The position numbers and the translations under genes are program-made. From Candidatus Komeilibacteria bacterium RIFCSPLOWO2_01_FULL_45_10 (GTDB lineage: Bacteria; Patescibacteriota; Patescibacteriia; UBA1558; UBA10009), in contig MHKL01000025.1 of assembly GCA_001818835.1 (NCBI GenBank), forward strand, positions 4,139-11,393: a stretch of DNA of 7,255 nt, written 5' to 3'. Below are positions 1 through 5,468 of the stretch, piece by piece (the first letter of the stretch is position 1; every line of letters begins with the position of its first letter). The notes beneath the pieces were generated by a model. That model was given only the letters and a program-made list of their open reading frames with translations. It was not told the origin of the DNA and ran no database searches.

Positions 1-468
1 CGCAAAAGTCGCTTTGGCAAACAAGCCGGCCAAAGTGCCGGGATTAACCAAATGGGTCTGGCCGACTTTTTCTTCCCAGGGCTTGTGGTTATGGCCGTAA
101 AAAACCAAATCATACTTGCCGGACTCGGCAAGCTTTTTGCCTTTTTCCGGATAATGGACAAAAGCGATTTTTTTAGCGCCCCCGCCTGCCGGCGAGGCAG
201 GGATTGTTGCTTCACCCATATCGCCGTAATGGGTAACATTGGGAAAATCTTTGGCTTTTTGCGGCGTTAAATCCCTGTCCTCCACATTGCCGAAAACCAT
301 GTGAATCGGCCCGGAAAAATTCGGGGCAATGACACTAATCAGAATTGACGGCGCGCACAAATCACCGCAATGGATTAACTGTTCAATGTTATTTTCCTTC
401 ATCCACTTCAGCGCTTTTTCCAGATTAGGCACGTTGTCATGGGTGTCGGAAATGATGGCGATTTTCAT
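1..468 (-). CDS. YfcE/MJ0936-type metallophosphoesterase, 3' end cut by window edge
   Basis: This is a calcineurin-like metallophosphoesterase, a two-metal phosphodiesterase of the YfcE/MJ0936 family, probably cytosolic; the natural substrate is unknown. I translated 156 in-frame codons up to the window edge. The N-terminus MKIAIISDTHDN gives metal ligands D8 and H10. HCGD at 33-36, GNVEDR at 60-65, a histidine at 105 (FVHYPEKG) and YGHNHKP at 124-130 follow in the family's usual order, and VNPGT at 141-145 is the typical near-C-terminal motif. Family proteins are usually about 155-185 residues, so only a short tail should be missing. The start ATG overlaps the TGA stop of the upstream HD gene by 4 bases, implying translational coupling. 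No Shine-Dalgarno site is visible. Residues about 89-98 (IPASPAGGGA) are encoded by an inserted palindromic repeat (see 181-202). Confidence 0.93.
   Translation of the reverse strand, partial: MKIAIISDTHDNVPNLEKALKWMKENNIEQLIHCGDLCAPSILISVIAPNFSGPIHMVFGNVEDRDLTPQKAKDFPNVTHYGDMGEATIPASPAGGGAKKIAFVHYPEKGKKLAESGKYDLVFYGHNHKPWEEKVGQTHLVNPGTLAGLFAKATFA
181..202. repeat. GC-rich palindromic repeat inside the metallophosphoesterase gene
   Basis: The arms CCTGCC (185-190) and GGCAGG (196-201) surround the loop GGCGA. The GC-rich block stands out from the AT-rich flanks and encodes a low-complexity Pro/Ala/Gly stretch between the core of the enzyme and its VHYPEKG motif. I read it as an in-frame mobile palindrome of the kind often seen in CPR genes; the boundaries are approximate. 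Confidence 0.6.
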
Positions 469-1031
469 AAAACTGTTCTGTAAAAATTTTTAATTTCCCT
501 AACTCGCTTTTGCACTTCCTCTTTACCTGACTTGGTAAAGGCCTTCCGGCTTTCTTGATCAATTTTTTTAATAATTTCATCAAGAGCTTTGGGGAAATCG
601 ACGGATAACTGTTCCTGAATATATAAAATCTGCTTAATGATTCCGAAATTAGAAAGCCAGCTTATTAAATCGGCGTCATACAAAACTTTGGCTTCAATGG
701 TATTGACCAATTCCGGTTTGTTGTCCCAAGGATAATCATGGCAGATAACGCAGTAAACCACCTCTTCCACAAAATTAACAGGGTAATTTTCTTTTTCCAA
801 ATATTTTCTGGCCAGTCCTGCGCTTCTTTCAGCGTGACCCTTTTCTTTTTGATATTTGCCGACATCGTGAAATAAAGCCGCCGCTTCTACAATCTCTTTG
901 TCGGCTTTTTCCGATTGCGCTAATTTTAAAGCCAAACCCCTGACCTGCAAAGTATGCTGCCAGTTTAAAGAATCCAGCTTGCTTTCAACAAACTGCTCAA
1001 TTTTTCTGATTTGGTCTTTGGTGATTGACAT
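465..1031 (-). CDS. HD-domain metal-dependent phosphohydrolase
   Basis: This 188-residue cytosolic protein belongs to the HD superfamily (YedJ-like, small stand-alone form), whose members hydrolyse phosphate mono- or diesters, often of nucleotides. The metal-binding series is present: H26 (WQHTLQV), the HD pair H55-D56 in LFHDVGK, H66 (GHAE), H98-D99 in CHDYPW, and D119/D121 in LYDADLIS. A lysine-rich helical tail occupies about 150-185. The start codon lies 3 bases after the stop of the M50 gene, and the stop TGA overlaps the ATG of the metallophosphoesterase, so it is the middle gene of a probable three-gene operon. No Shine-Dalgarno site precedes it. The substrate cannot be inferred from sequence. 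Confidence 0.9.
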   Translation of the reverse strand: MSITKDQIRKIEQFVESKLDSLNWQHTLQVRGLALKLAQSEKADKEIVEAAALFHDVGKYQKEKGHAERSAGLARKYLEKENYPVNFVEEVVYCVICHDYPWDNKPELVNTIEAKVLYDADLISWLSNFGIIKQILYIQEQLSVDFPKALDEIIKKIDQESRKAFTKSGKEEVQKRVREIKNFYRTVL

Positions 1032-1034
1032 AAT

Positions 1035-1670
1035 TTAATAATGGCTAACGCGATAATAACCTTTTCTTCTTTGAAAAAAATATTTAATGAGCAAAATCAG
1101 CAGGAATAAAATGACGTTGACAATAATCATCGCTATCACCAACGAAAGCACTTGAGCTAATGACTGGCTGTGAATAAAAAACGATAATAAAACCAAAAGC
1201 CAGATGCTTTTTAAATCCTCAACCGAGGGCCCCATCATCACCCCGATATTGAGAAAAATGATTAACAATACCCAGGCCGGCCAAGTCAGGGGATTAAGGG
1301 CATAAACCACGTTAATAAAATTTTCCCAGATGTTGAATGAAGTGACGCCTAACGAGGTTTTCAGCCAAAAATGGTTTAAAATGCCGATAATGATTAAGCT
1401 GAAAATAAGCGGGGCAATGGCCGTGACTAAGGGGCCAATGACGGGCACTCGGGGCCGGAAGTGGGTAATGTAGCCCTCCCGGGCAGTGACGTGGAAATTA
1501 ATTACTTTGCCGCCGGTTAAAAGGCAAAAAAGCGCGTGCGCCGATTCGTGAATAAATATCCCGAGCCACGTGAAAGGTACAAGCCATTTTAAATTCAAAT
1601 AACGTTCGCGCAAATAAACCGAAAAATAGCCGAGGATTAAAATGATGATAATGTAAATACCGACGGTCAT
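1035..1670 (-). CDS. M50-type integral membrane metalloprotease
   Basis: This 211-residue polytopic membrane protein carries the zinc protease motif HESAH at 41-45 inside the second hydrophobic segment, followed by the LLTGGKV stretch (50-56) typical of M50B-like proteases. A second conserved element, GPSVEDLKS (147-155), is placed like the PxxD third-ligand motif of M50 enzymes, with D152 as the likely ligand. Hydrophobic segments lie at roughly 3-20, 29-51, 77-98, 118-146, 156-166 and 170-200. The C-terminus is basic (FFQRRKGYYR). The family cleaves or modifies membrane substrates; the substrate here is unknown. The gene is first of a tight cluster with the HD hydrolase and metallophosphoesterase. 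No Shine-Dalgarno site is seen upstream, where a hairpin repeat occupies almost all of the gap to nfo. Confidence 0.85.
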   Translation of the reverse strand: MTVGIYIIIILILGYFSVYLRERYLNLKWLVPFTWLGIFIHESAHALFCLLTGGKVINFHVTAREGYITHFRPRVPVIGPLVTAIAPLIFSLIIIGILNHFWLKTSLGVTSFNIWENFINVVYALNPLTWPAWVLLIIFLNIGVMMGPSVEDLKSIWLLVLLSFFIHSQSLAQVLSLVIAMIIVNVILFLLILLIKYFFQRRKGYYRVSHY

Positions 1671-1680
1671 AGTTTATACC

Positions 1681-1776
1681 ACTGTCATTCTGAGCGAAGC
1701 GAAGAACCCCACTGATTATTGGACGTCTGGATATCGAGGGGATCCTTCCCCCGCTTAGCGGAGTCAGGATGACACT
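1681..1776. repeat. Intergenic inverted repeat (TGTCATTCTGA...TCAGGATGACA type)
   Basis: The left arm begins with TGTCATTCTGAGCGAAGCGA at 1683 and the right arm ends with TCAGGATGACACT at 1776. The outer 13 bases of the arms are complementary with two mismatches. Inside the right arm CCGCTTAGCGG (1751-1761) is a further near-palindrome. The element fills nearly the whole nfo-M50 gap and ends at the nfo stop codon. This repeat type is widespread in environmental bacterial genomes. Transcribed from nfo it would form a long hairpin, but no clean T-run makes it a terminator. Confidence 0.75.
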
Positions 1777-2654
1777 TAAGAATTACGTAGTTTCTTCAAT
1801 ACTTTTAAGTCGCTTTCCTGCATACCACTTTCATCATCCGGTGTTTCCAAAATCAGATTGATTTTTTTTAATTGGGGGTGGCGGATAATGGCCTTAAAGC
1901 CCGCTAAGCCGATTTTACCCAAGCCGATATGTTCATGCCGGTCAACATGCGAGCCCAAATCGGTTTTGGAATCGTTGGCATGCATCATTTTCAGAAACTT
2001 CAGGCCGATGATTCTATTGAATTTTTGCAAGGTTCCGTCAACCGCCTTTTTGTTCCTTAAATCATAGCCCGAAGCAAAGGCATGGCAAGTATCTAGACAA
2101 ACTCCTATTTTACTTTGAGCTTGGCGCCTGTCCGCCGAAGCGCCAGCGTAGGCGGAAGGGACCTCATTGATTATCTGACTAATCTCTTCAAACTGGTCAC
2201 CGATGATATTGCCGCTGCCGGCGGAATTTTCTATTAAAAATAACGCGCTCCCCTGGTAGCCGGCCAAAATCTTTTTAATGCCTTCAACCACTTTTTTAAC
2301 CGCTTCTTTTCTGGGCAAATCATTGGCGCTGCCCAAATGGGTCATCACGTATCTGACGCCCAAAAGCGAAGCGCGCTCCAATTCTTCCCTAATGACTTTG
2401 ATGGAACCGTAGCGGATGCGACTATTGGTGGAGGCGAGATTAATGTAATAGGGCGTGTGAATGTATGATTCGGCCTGATTATTTTCTTTCACGGCCGATT
2501 TGAATTGAGCCACGATGGACTTGGTTAAGACAGGGGCATTGCCGCCTCTTGGGGAACGCGAAAAAAGCTGAAAAACCTCGCAGCCGATTTTTTTGGCATT
2601 AGCCGGAGCGTTATAAACGCCGCCAGCAATGGAAACATGAGCGCCGAAAAGCAT
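1776..2654 (-). CDS. nfo: Endonuclease IV (AP endonuclease)
   Basis: Endonuclease IV cleaves 5' to abasic sites in base excision repair, using a trinuclear zinc centre in a TIM barrel. The protein is 292 residues from the ATG at 2654. All nine E. coli Nfo zinc ligands have counterparts: H66, H106, E142 (E. coli 69, 109, 145), then D188, H191, H225, D238, H240, E270 (E. coli 179, 182, 216, 229, 231, 261). The family motifs FGAHVS, ENSAG, CLDTCHAFASGYD, MHANDS and LETP are visible. The numbering offset jumps from -3 to +9 between E142 and D188, so there are 12 extra residues, matching an inserted repeat (2131-2156). A TTG 21 bases further upstream keeps the frame open, but the family N-terminus (GAHVS) fits the ATG. 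Its own promoter lies in the tail of the tig terminator; no Shine-Dalgarno site is visible. Confidence 0.96.
   Translation of the reverse strand: MLFGAHVSIAGGVYNAPANAKKIGCEVFQLFSRSPRGGNAPVLTKSIVAQFKSAVKENNQAESYIHTPYYINLASTNSRIRYGSIKVIREELERASLLGVRYVMTHLGSANDLPRKEAVKKVVEGIKKILAGYQGSALFLIENSAGSGNIIGDQFEEISQIINEVPSAYAGASADRRQAQSKIGVCLDTCHAFASGYDLRNKKAVDGTLQKFNRIIGLKFLKMMHANDSKTDLGSHVDRHEHIGLGKIGLAGFKAIIRHPQLKKINLILETPDDESGMQESDLKVLKKLRNS
2131..2156. repeat. Palindromic repeat inserted in frame in nfo
   Basis: This imperfect palindrome has outer arms TCCGCC (2131-2136) and GGCGGA (2151-2156). On the coding strand it encodes most of SAYAGASADRR at residues about 167-177 of Nfo. The position coincides with the 12-residue excess relative to E. 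coli Nfo, so it is a repeat accommodated by an essential-type repair enzyme rather than native sequence. Confidence 0.75.
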
Positions 2655-2667
2655 AAAACAAAAATCG

Positions 2668-2715
2668 GAGAGCAAAGAGCAAGTTATTGTTATTTGTTTT
2701 CTGTTCTTTGCTCTC
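2668..2715 (-). promoter_or_regulatory. Large hairpin in the nfo leader, attenuator-like
   Basis: There is a perfect 11-base inverted repeat, GAGAGCAAAGA at 2668-2678 and TCTTTGCTCTC at 2705-2715, with a 26-base loop. In the nfo transcript the second arm is followed by CGATTTTTGTTTT and then the ATG at 2654, so the structure resembles a weak intrinsic terminator placed in the leader. It could attenuate transcription, hinder translation initiation, or be an inert repeat; the sequence does not decide. Confidence 0.5.
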
Positions 2716-2722
2716 TGCTTAC

Positions 2723-2731
2723 ATTATACCA
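2723..2731 (-). promoter_or_regulatory. nfo promoter, extended -10
   Basis: On the minus strand, TGG directly precedes a perfect TATAAT (2728 to 2723), an extended -10 element. No convincing -35 is seen 16-18 bases upstream, as is usual for extended -10 promoters. The predicted start near 2716 gives a leader of about 60 bases that contains the hairpin above. The element directly abuts the T-run of the tig terminator. Confidence 0.6.
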
Positions 2732-2754
2732 AAAAAGGAGAGTTTCTGCTCTCC
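2731..2754 (-). terminator. Rho-independent terminator of tig
   Basis: On the minus strand, GGAGAG (2754-2749) and CTCTCC (2742-2737) pair around the loop CAGAAA and are followed by six T. It lies about 40 bases after the tig stop codon. Confidence 0.85.
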
Positions 2755-2795
2755 CTATTCGTGAATTCGTGTGATATTAGCGAGCTATTCGCATT

Positions 2796-4079
2796 TTATT
2801 GGCGAACTATTCGTGCCTTAAGCATTTCAATTACCTTCCTGTTCCTGATAACCGTTGTTAAATAATGTTGGTAGCCCTCGCCCCTGATGTTTGCCTCTGC
2901 TTCTTGGTTGCCTTTAACCTGCTCTAAAATTTTTTCCGTTTCTTTTTGAAGGTCATCCGGCGTGGCCTCTATTTTTTCCGTTTCGGCGATTTCTTTCAAA
3001 ACCAGCGAAGTTTTGACTCGTTCCTCGGCTTTAGGCTTAAATTCTTCCGCCAACTCGCTCTCGGATTTTTTAATGTTGGCAAGATAATCGGCAAATTTCA
3101 AGCCCTGTTCGCTAATGCTGCTTTCAAATTCATGAATCATCCGGTGGGCTTCTGACTGGATTAAAACGTCGGGGATTTCCGAGAACTCCGTTTTAGCCGT
3201 GATTTGATTGAGCGTCTCAATTTCCACCCTTTGTTCTTCGCGGAACTGCTGCTCCTCTTCCAAATTTTTTCTGATTTTAGCTTTGAGGTCAGTTAGATTT
3301 TCCGCGCCCAAGGTTTTGACCCAGTCATCCGTCATTTCCGGCAACTCCCGCTCATAAACGGCCAAAAGTTTGACTTTGAAATCGCAAAGTTTGCCCGCCA
3401 CCATCTTATTTTGGTAATTCTCCGGGAATTTCAGGGAAAAAGTTTTTTCTTCGCCATTCTTTAGGCCAATCAATTGCTCCTCAAAACCAGGAATCATGGT
3501 GTTGTCGCCGATAATGAGCGGGTATTTTTTGCCTTGGCCGCCGTCAATCACGACTTTGTCCAAAGATACGGCAAAATCAACTTCCACCCGGTCGCCTTTT
3601 TGAGCTATTCGTTCAACCAGGGCCTCCTTAACCCCCAACTTCCTTAAATCATCAATGACTTTTTCAACTTCGCTTTGTTCTACCTTTACTTCCTTTTTCT
3701 GAACCTTGATTTTTTTGTAATCGCCCAGTTTAACCGTTGGCATTAAGGCGGCCACTGCTTTAAAAACAATGGGATTATTGGGCGCCAGCTTTTCAATGGT
3801 AATTTTCGGCTGGCCAACCGTATTTAACTTTTCCTGAATAATTGCCTGATAATAAAAATGGCTGACAATGTCATCCAAGGCCTCCTGATAAATATTCATC
3901 TCGCCGGCTCTTTGCTTAACAACGTCATAAGGCGCTTTGCCCGGACGAAAACCCTCAATTTTGGTAGTTTGAGAAATTCTGGCAGCGGCTTTTTCCAAAA
4001 GGGGCCTGCCTTCTTCGGCCGAAACCTCAATAGTTAACTCAATTTCCGATTTTTGTAGCTCTTTTTTGATTATTTGCAT
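2796..4079 (-). CDS. tig: Trigger factor (ribosome-associated chaperone / prolyl isomerase)
   Basis: Trigger factor binds ribosomal protein L23 at the exit tunnel and shields nascent chains. The protein is 427 residues (E. coli 432). The ribosome-binding domain occupies about 1-115, with the signature GFRPGKAP at 43-50, exactly where E. coli has GFRKGKVP. An FKBP-like prolyl isomerase domain spans about 150-240 (KGDRVEVDF, IIGDNTMIPGFEEQLIG, GEEKTFSLKFPENY). The rest is the helical chaperone domain, rich in Glu/Lys. The frame is open further upstream (TTG at 4145, ATG at 4136 and 4118), but those starts fall inside or before the promoter, and the signature position supports the ATG at 4079. 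Only a weak AGAAAG precedes the start. The gene is monocistronic with its own promoter and terminator. Confidence 0.96.
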   Translation of the reverse strand: MQIIKKELQKSEIELTIEVSAEEGRPLLEKAAARISQTTKIEGFRPGKAPYDVVKQRAGEMNIYQEALDDIVSHFYYQAIIQEKLNTVGQPKITIEKLAPNNPIVFKAVAALMPTVKLGDYKKIKVQKKEVKVEQSEVEKVIDDLRKLGVKEALVERIAQKGDRVEVDFAVSLDKVVIDGGQGKKYPLIIGDNTMIPGFEEQLIGLKNGEEKTFSLKFPENYQNKMVAGKLCDFKVKLLAVYERELPEMTDDWVKTLGAENLTDLKAKIRKNLEEEQQFREEQRVEIETLNQITAKTEFSEIPDVLIQSEAHRMIHEFESSISEQGLKFADYLANIKKSESELAEEFKPKAEERVKTSLVLKEIAETEKIEATPDDLQKETEKILEQVKGNQEAEANIRGEGYQHYLTTVIRNRKVIEMLKARIVRQ

Positions 4080-4116
4080 CAACTTTCTGGTTATGATTAA
4101 ATAGTTAAGTTCTGCC

Positions 4117-4145
4117 ATTTTAGCGGGTCTTGACATTTTTGTCAA
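4117..4145 (-). promoter_or_regulatory. tig promoter
   Basis: On the minus strand there is a consensus TTGACA (4145-4140), a 17-base spacer and TAAAAT (4122-4117). The predicted start near 4110 leaves a leader of about 30 bases before the ATG at 4079. The -35 shares a palindrome with a mirror-image TTGACA on the plus strand. Confidence 0.8.
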
Positions 4146-4161
4146 ACTATGATACTATAAT
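4130..4161 (+). promoter_or_regulatory. Promoter of the first island gene, divergent from and overlapping the tig promoter
   Basis: A perfect TATAAT lies at 4156-4161 on the plus strand. TTGACA at 4130-4135 is 20 bases upstream, longer than the optimum, and at 17 bases there is only a weak ACATTT. The two opposed TTGACA boxes form the 16-base palindrome 4130-4145. The start near 4168 gives a leader of about 84 bases before the GTG at 4252. Confidence 0.6.
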
Positions 4162-4177
4162 TACTTATCGTTATTTA

Positions 4178-4220
4178 CAAAGGATTTTACCCAAAAGGAC
4201 ACCTTTGTGTGTGTCCGGGT
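4178..4220 (+). promoter_or_regulatory. Structured mRNA leader, possible pseudoknot
   Basis: The main stem is GGACAC (4197-4202) with GTGTCC (4211-4216), extended by ACCC (4189-4192) with GGGT (4217-4220) around an AAAA bulge. CAAAG at 4178-4182 can pair with CTTTG at 4203-4207 in the hairpin loop, which would make an H-type pseudoknot. A competing fold pairs AAAGG (4194-4198) with CCTTT (4202-4206). Downstream, CCTC (4232-4235) can pair with GAGG (4244-4247) of the ribosome binding site. These alternative pairings are the layout of a translational switch or protein-binding leader. I do not recognise it as a known riboswitch class. Confidence 0.45.
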
Positions 4221-4240
4221 AATAACAAAAACCTCAAAAT

Positions 4241-4247
4241 AAGGAGG
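4241..4247 (+). promoter_or_regulatory. Ribosome binding site AAGGAGG, sets the GTG start
   Basis: A near-perfect Shine-Dalgarno sequence ends 4 bases before the GTG at 4252. It decides this start over the in-frame downstream ATGs. It is partly complementary to CCTC at 4232-4235. Confidence 0.85.
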
Positions 4248-4251
4248 ATTC

Positions 4252-4674
4252 GTGAACAAGATCATCGGAATCATCGCCTTGATGATCACCGTGATCGCCG
4301 GAATGCTCTGCCTGGGACCCCCGGGTCAGACCATCGACGACCAGGCGACCATCGCCTTATTGATAACCATCTCCGATGCCACCGACATCGTTGCCGACTA
4401 CGCCGTCATCATGACCGCGACGCCGGCGACGCGCTCGACGACCCAGAACGACTTCGCCATTTCCGCCGAATTAATCAACTGCGGCGCCGGCGAGTTCGCC
4501 CTGATCAATCGGTTCGCCGCCGAGGAATACCCCGGGGCGCCCGAATACAATATATCCGGCTCGAATGGGGGGCTCTCCGACGCCTTCGATTCGTCCATCG
4601 TGAGGTCCGCGGGAGCGATGAGCTACCCGGCCAAAATCGCCGCCCCCGCCGAAAGGCAACTCTTGTTAAGCTGA
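4252..4674 (+). CDS. Unknown protein with N-terminal signal or membrane anchor, probably frameshifted
   Basis: I do not recognise a family. The 140-residue product starts at GTG. Residues 1-22 (MNKIIGIIALMITVIAGMLC) form a signal peptide or membrane anchor, so the rest is likely outside the membrane. C20 is not in a good lipobox. The middle is rich in Ala, Ile, Thr and Asp without clear motifs. Codons strongly prefer C or G in third position; I counted 76 G+C in the 120 bases 4321-4440, against 37 of 120 in 4021-4140 within tig and its promoter. That contrast suggests a foreign origin. The preference is lost in the last codons and reappears in another frame from about 4668 to 4877, so the reading frame probably once continued there (see the next entry). 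It is preceded by a structured leader and followed by a terminator at 4944-4995. Confidence 0.6.
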   Translation: MNKIIGIIALMITVIAGMLCLGPPGQTIDDQATIALLITISDATDIVADYAVIMTATPATRSTTQNDFAISAELINCGAGEFALINRFAAEEYPGAPEYNISGSNGGLSDAFDSSIVRSAGAMSYPAKIAAPAERQLLLS

Positions 4675-4877
4675 TCGGCGTCGACCTGACCGGCGGTTTG
4701 CTAATACCGGTATTAAGCGTCGCGGGCATATTTGCCCTTACCGGCTTTGAAGGTAAGCGGCCTCGCCCTTGCCATATGCTGGTCTTGACGCTAAATGCGG
4801 GGATTCCCTTTCCGGAACCGAAGAATAATGACGGCTGCCTTCTTCAGCCGCCGAAAATCGGCAGATCTCGGGGATAA
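4662..4877 (+). pseudogene. Probable continuation of the 4252 gene in a shifted frame
   Basis: In the frame one base back, codons from about 4668 read LIGVDLTGGLLIPVLSV and then AGIFALTGFEGK, a hydrophobic segment followed by a basic stretch KRPRP, and continue to TAA at 4877. Codon choice resembles that of the first part. A single missing base, for instance in the CCCCC run at 4643-4647, would join both parts into one protein of about 208 residues with a second membrane segment. Upstream of about 4640 this frame is an Arg/His-rich shadow and not coding. Alternatives are programmed frameshifting or an assembly error; no classic slippery heptamer is visible. The frame start given here is approximate. 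Confidence 0.4.
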
Positions 4878-4938
4878 ACCCGCTCAAATTACCGGTCGCA
4901 ACCGCCGGCCTCCATTTTTTAACCGCTACCCATGCGGT
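4702..4938 (+). other. Stem-loop-rich stretch before the terminator
   Basis: Several short dyads are present: a 14-base palindrome TAATACCGGTATTA (4702-4715), CGGCTG/CAGCCG (4833-4838 with 4846-4851) and ACCGC/GCGGT (4922-4926 with 4934-4938). Apart from the shifted-frame coding up to 4877, I see no gene here. Open frames on either strand in 4738-5085 cross the terminator and a repeat and show no start signals. Confidence 0.4.
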
Positions 4939-4943
4939 CTCCA

Positions 4944-4995
4944 ACCGCCCTTGAGCAAACATCAAATCATTGATGAACTCTTGGGCGGTCTTTTT
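4944..4995 (+). terminator. Rho-independent terminator of the first island gene
   Basis: ACCGCCC (4944-4950) pairs with GGGCGGT (4983-4989), continued after a TT/TT mismatch by GAG/CTC, with a small ATCA/TGAT inner stem. CTTTTT (4990-4995) follows. It closes the plus-strand unit that starts near 4168. Confidence 0.7.
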
Positions 4996-4998
4996 ATT

Positions 4999-5078
4999 AA
5001 ACACGGATTACGCAGATTGCCACAGATCGCGCGGATACAAATCTACTTAATCCGTGTCTATCCGTGTAATCCGCGTTT
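4999..5078. repeat. Hairpin repeat, ACACGGATTAC...GTAATCCGCGT type
   Basis: Two 29-base arms (4999-5027 and 5050-5078) are complementary at 23 of 29 positions and are separated by 22 bases. Each arm carries repeats of the CGGAT/ATCCG core. This kind of repeat recurs in many environmental genomes. It sits between the terminator of the first island gene and the promoter of the second. Confidence 0.7.
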
Positions 5079-5081
5079 AAT

Positions 5082-5111
5082 TTGACAAAATAAGAAAAGG
5101 CAAAATATAAT
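5082..5111 (+). promoter_or_regulatory. Promoter of the putative zinc-protein gene
   Basis: TTGACA (5082-5087), an 18-base spacer and TATAAT (5106-5111): both boxes match consensus. The expected start is near 5118, inside the dyad that follows. Confidence 0.85.
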
Positions 5112-5138
5112 AACCTTAAGAGGTACTTTTTAAGGTTA
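5111..5138. promoter_or_regulatory. Dyad at the transcription start, possible operator
   Basis: A perfect 9-base inverted repeat, TAACCTTAA (5111-5119) and TTAAGGTTA (5130-5138), has a 10-base centre. Since transcription should start near 5118, the left arm lies between the -10 box and the start site. The dyad therefore looks more like a protein-binding operator than an RNA hairpin. The regulator is unknown. Confidence 0.45.
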
Positions 5139-5163
5139 AGATAACATGCAATCAGGAGGGAAA

Positions 5164-5457
5164 ATGAAAGAGGTTAGTACTTTAGGGACAGATCAAGCCG
5201 CTGTACCGCCTTTAGAGCCCAAGCCGGCTGAAAAACCAACGGAAAAATGTGTTTTCTGTCGCCGGGAAATTCGCCAGGGCGAGAGGCGTTACTTCAGCCG
5301 CCAGGCCGGCATGAAAGGTCTCTATCACTGGCCATGCTTTGTTGAGGCCTGCCGCCTGGCCAACCAGCAAGGGGCTAAAAACATTGAGACCGCGCTCAAA
5401 CAATTACCAGAGCCCGAGTCGGCGGACGACCTCATGGCTATCGCCAGTTTGAATTAA
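5164..5457 (+). CDS. Small unknown protein with CxxC/HxxC putative zinc site
   Basis: The 97-residue protein is soluble, with no signal or membrane segment. A Pro/Glu/Lys-rich flexible N-terminus (about 12-27) precedes a C-x2-C-x22-H-x2-C arrangement: C29, C32, H55 and C58, with C63 as an extra cysteine. This is the ligand pattern of treble-clef type zinc fingers, but I recognise no specific family. Basic residues between the ligand pairs (RREIRQGERRYFSR, 33-46) would suit nucleic-acid or protein binding; that is inference. The start ATG at 5164 is chosen because AGGAGGG (5154-5160) lies just before it; the in-frame ATG at 5146 has no such site. It is monocistronic, with a consensus promoter, an operator-like dyad and its own terminator. 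Confidence 0.75.
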   Translation: MKEVSTLGTDQAAVPPLEPKPAEKPTEKCVFCRREIRQGERRYFSRQAGMKGLYHWPCFVEACRLANQQGAKNIETALKQLPEPESADDLMAIASLN

Positions 5458-5468
5458 CTTGGTTTCGG

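Noticed and set aside
52..270. Plus-strand open frame of 72 codons
   Set aside because: Antisense to the metallophosphoesterase, whose motifs are unmistakable; no ribosome binding site.
4080..4145. N-terminal extension of trigger factor
   Set aside because: Covers the consensus promoter, and the GFRPGKAP signature falls at 43-50 only with the ATG at 4079.
4178..4251. preQ1 riboswitch upstream of the GTG gene
   Set aside because: A-rich tail and pseudoknot are superficially similar, but the stem and loop sequence do not match the known class.
4209..4640. Open frame starting at GTG 4209 through the first island gene
   Set aside because: Arg/His-rich shadow product, start inside the leader hairpin, no ribosome binding site. 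Only its part after about 4662 looks coding.
4738..5004. Minus-strand open frame of 88 codons
   Set aside because: Begins in the T-run side of the plus-strand terminator, has no start signals and no recognisable motif.
4999..5078. CRISPR-like repetition of CGGAT/ATCCG units
   Set aside because: The units are in inverted, not regularly spaced direct orientation, with no spacers; it is a hairpin repeat.
4795..5085. Plus-strand open frame of 96 codons
   Set aside because: Reads through the terminator hairpin and the 4999-5078 repeat; no ribosome binding site.
5146..5163. Upstream ATG for the putative zinc protein
   Set aside because: No Shine-Dalgarno site before it, whereas AGGAGGG lies between it and the ATG at 5164.
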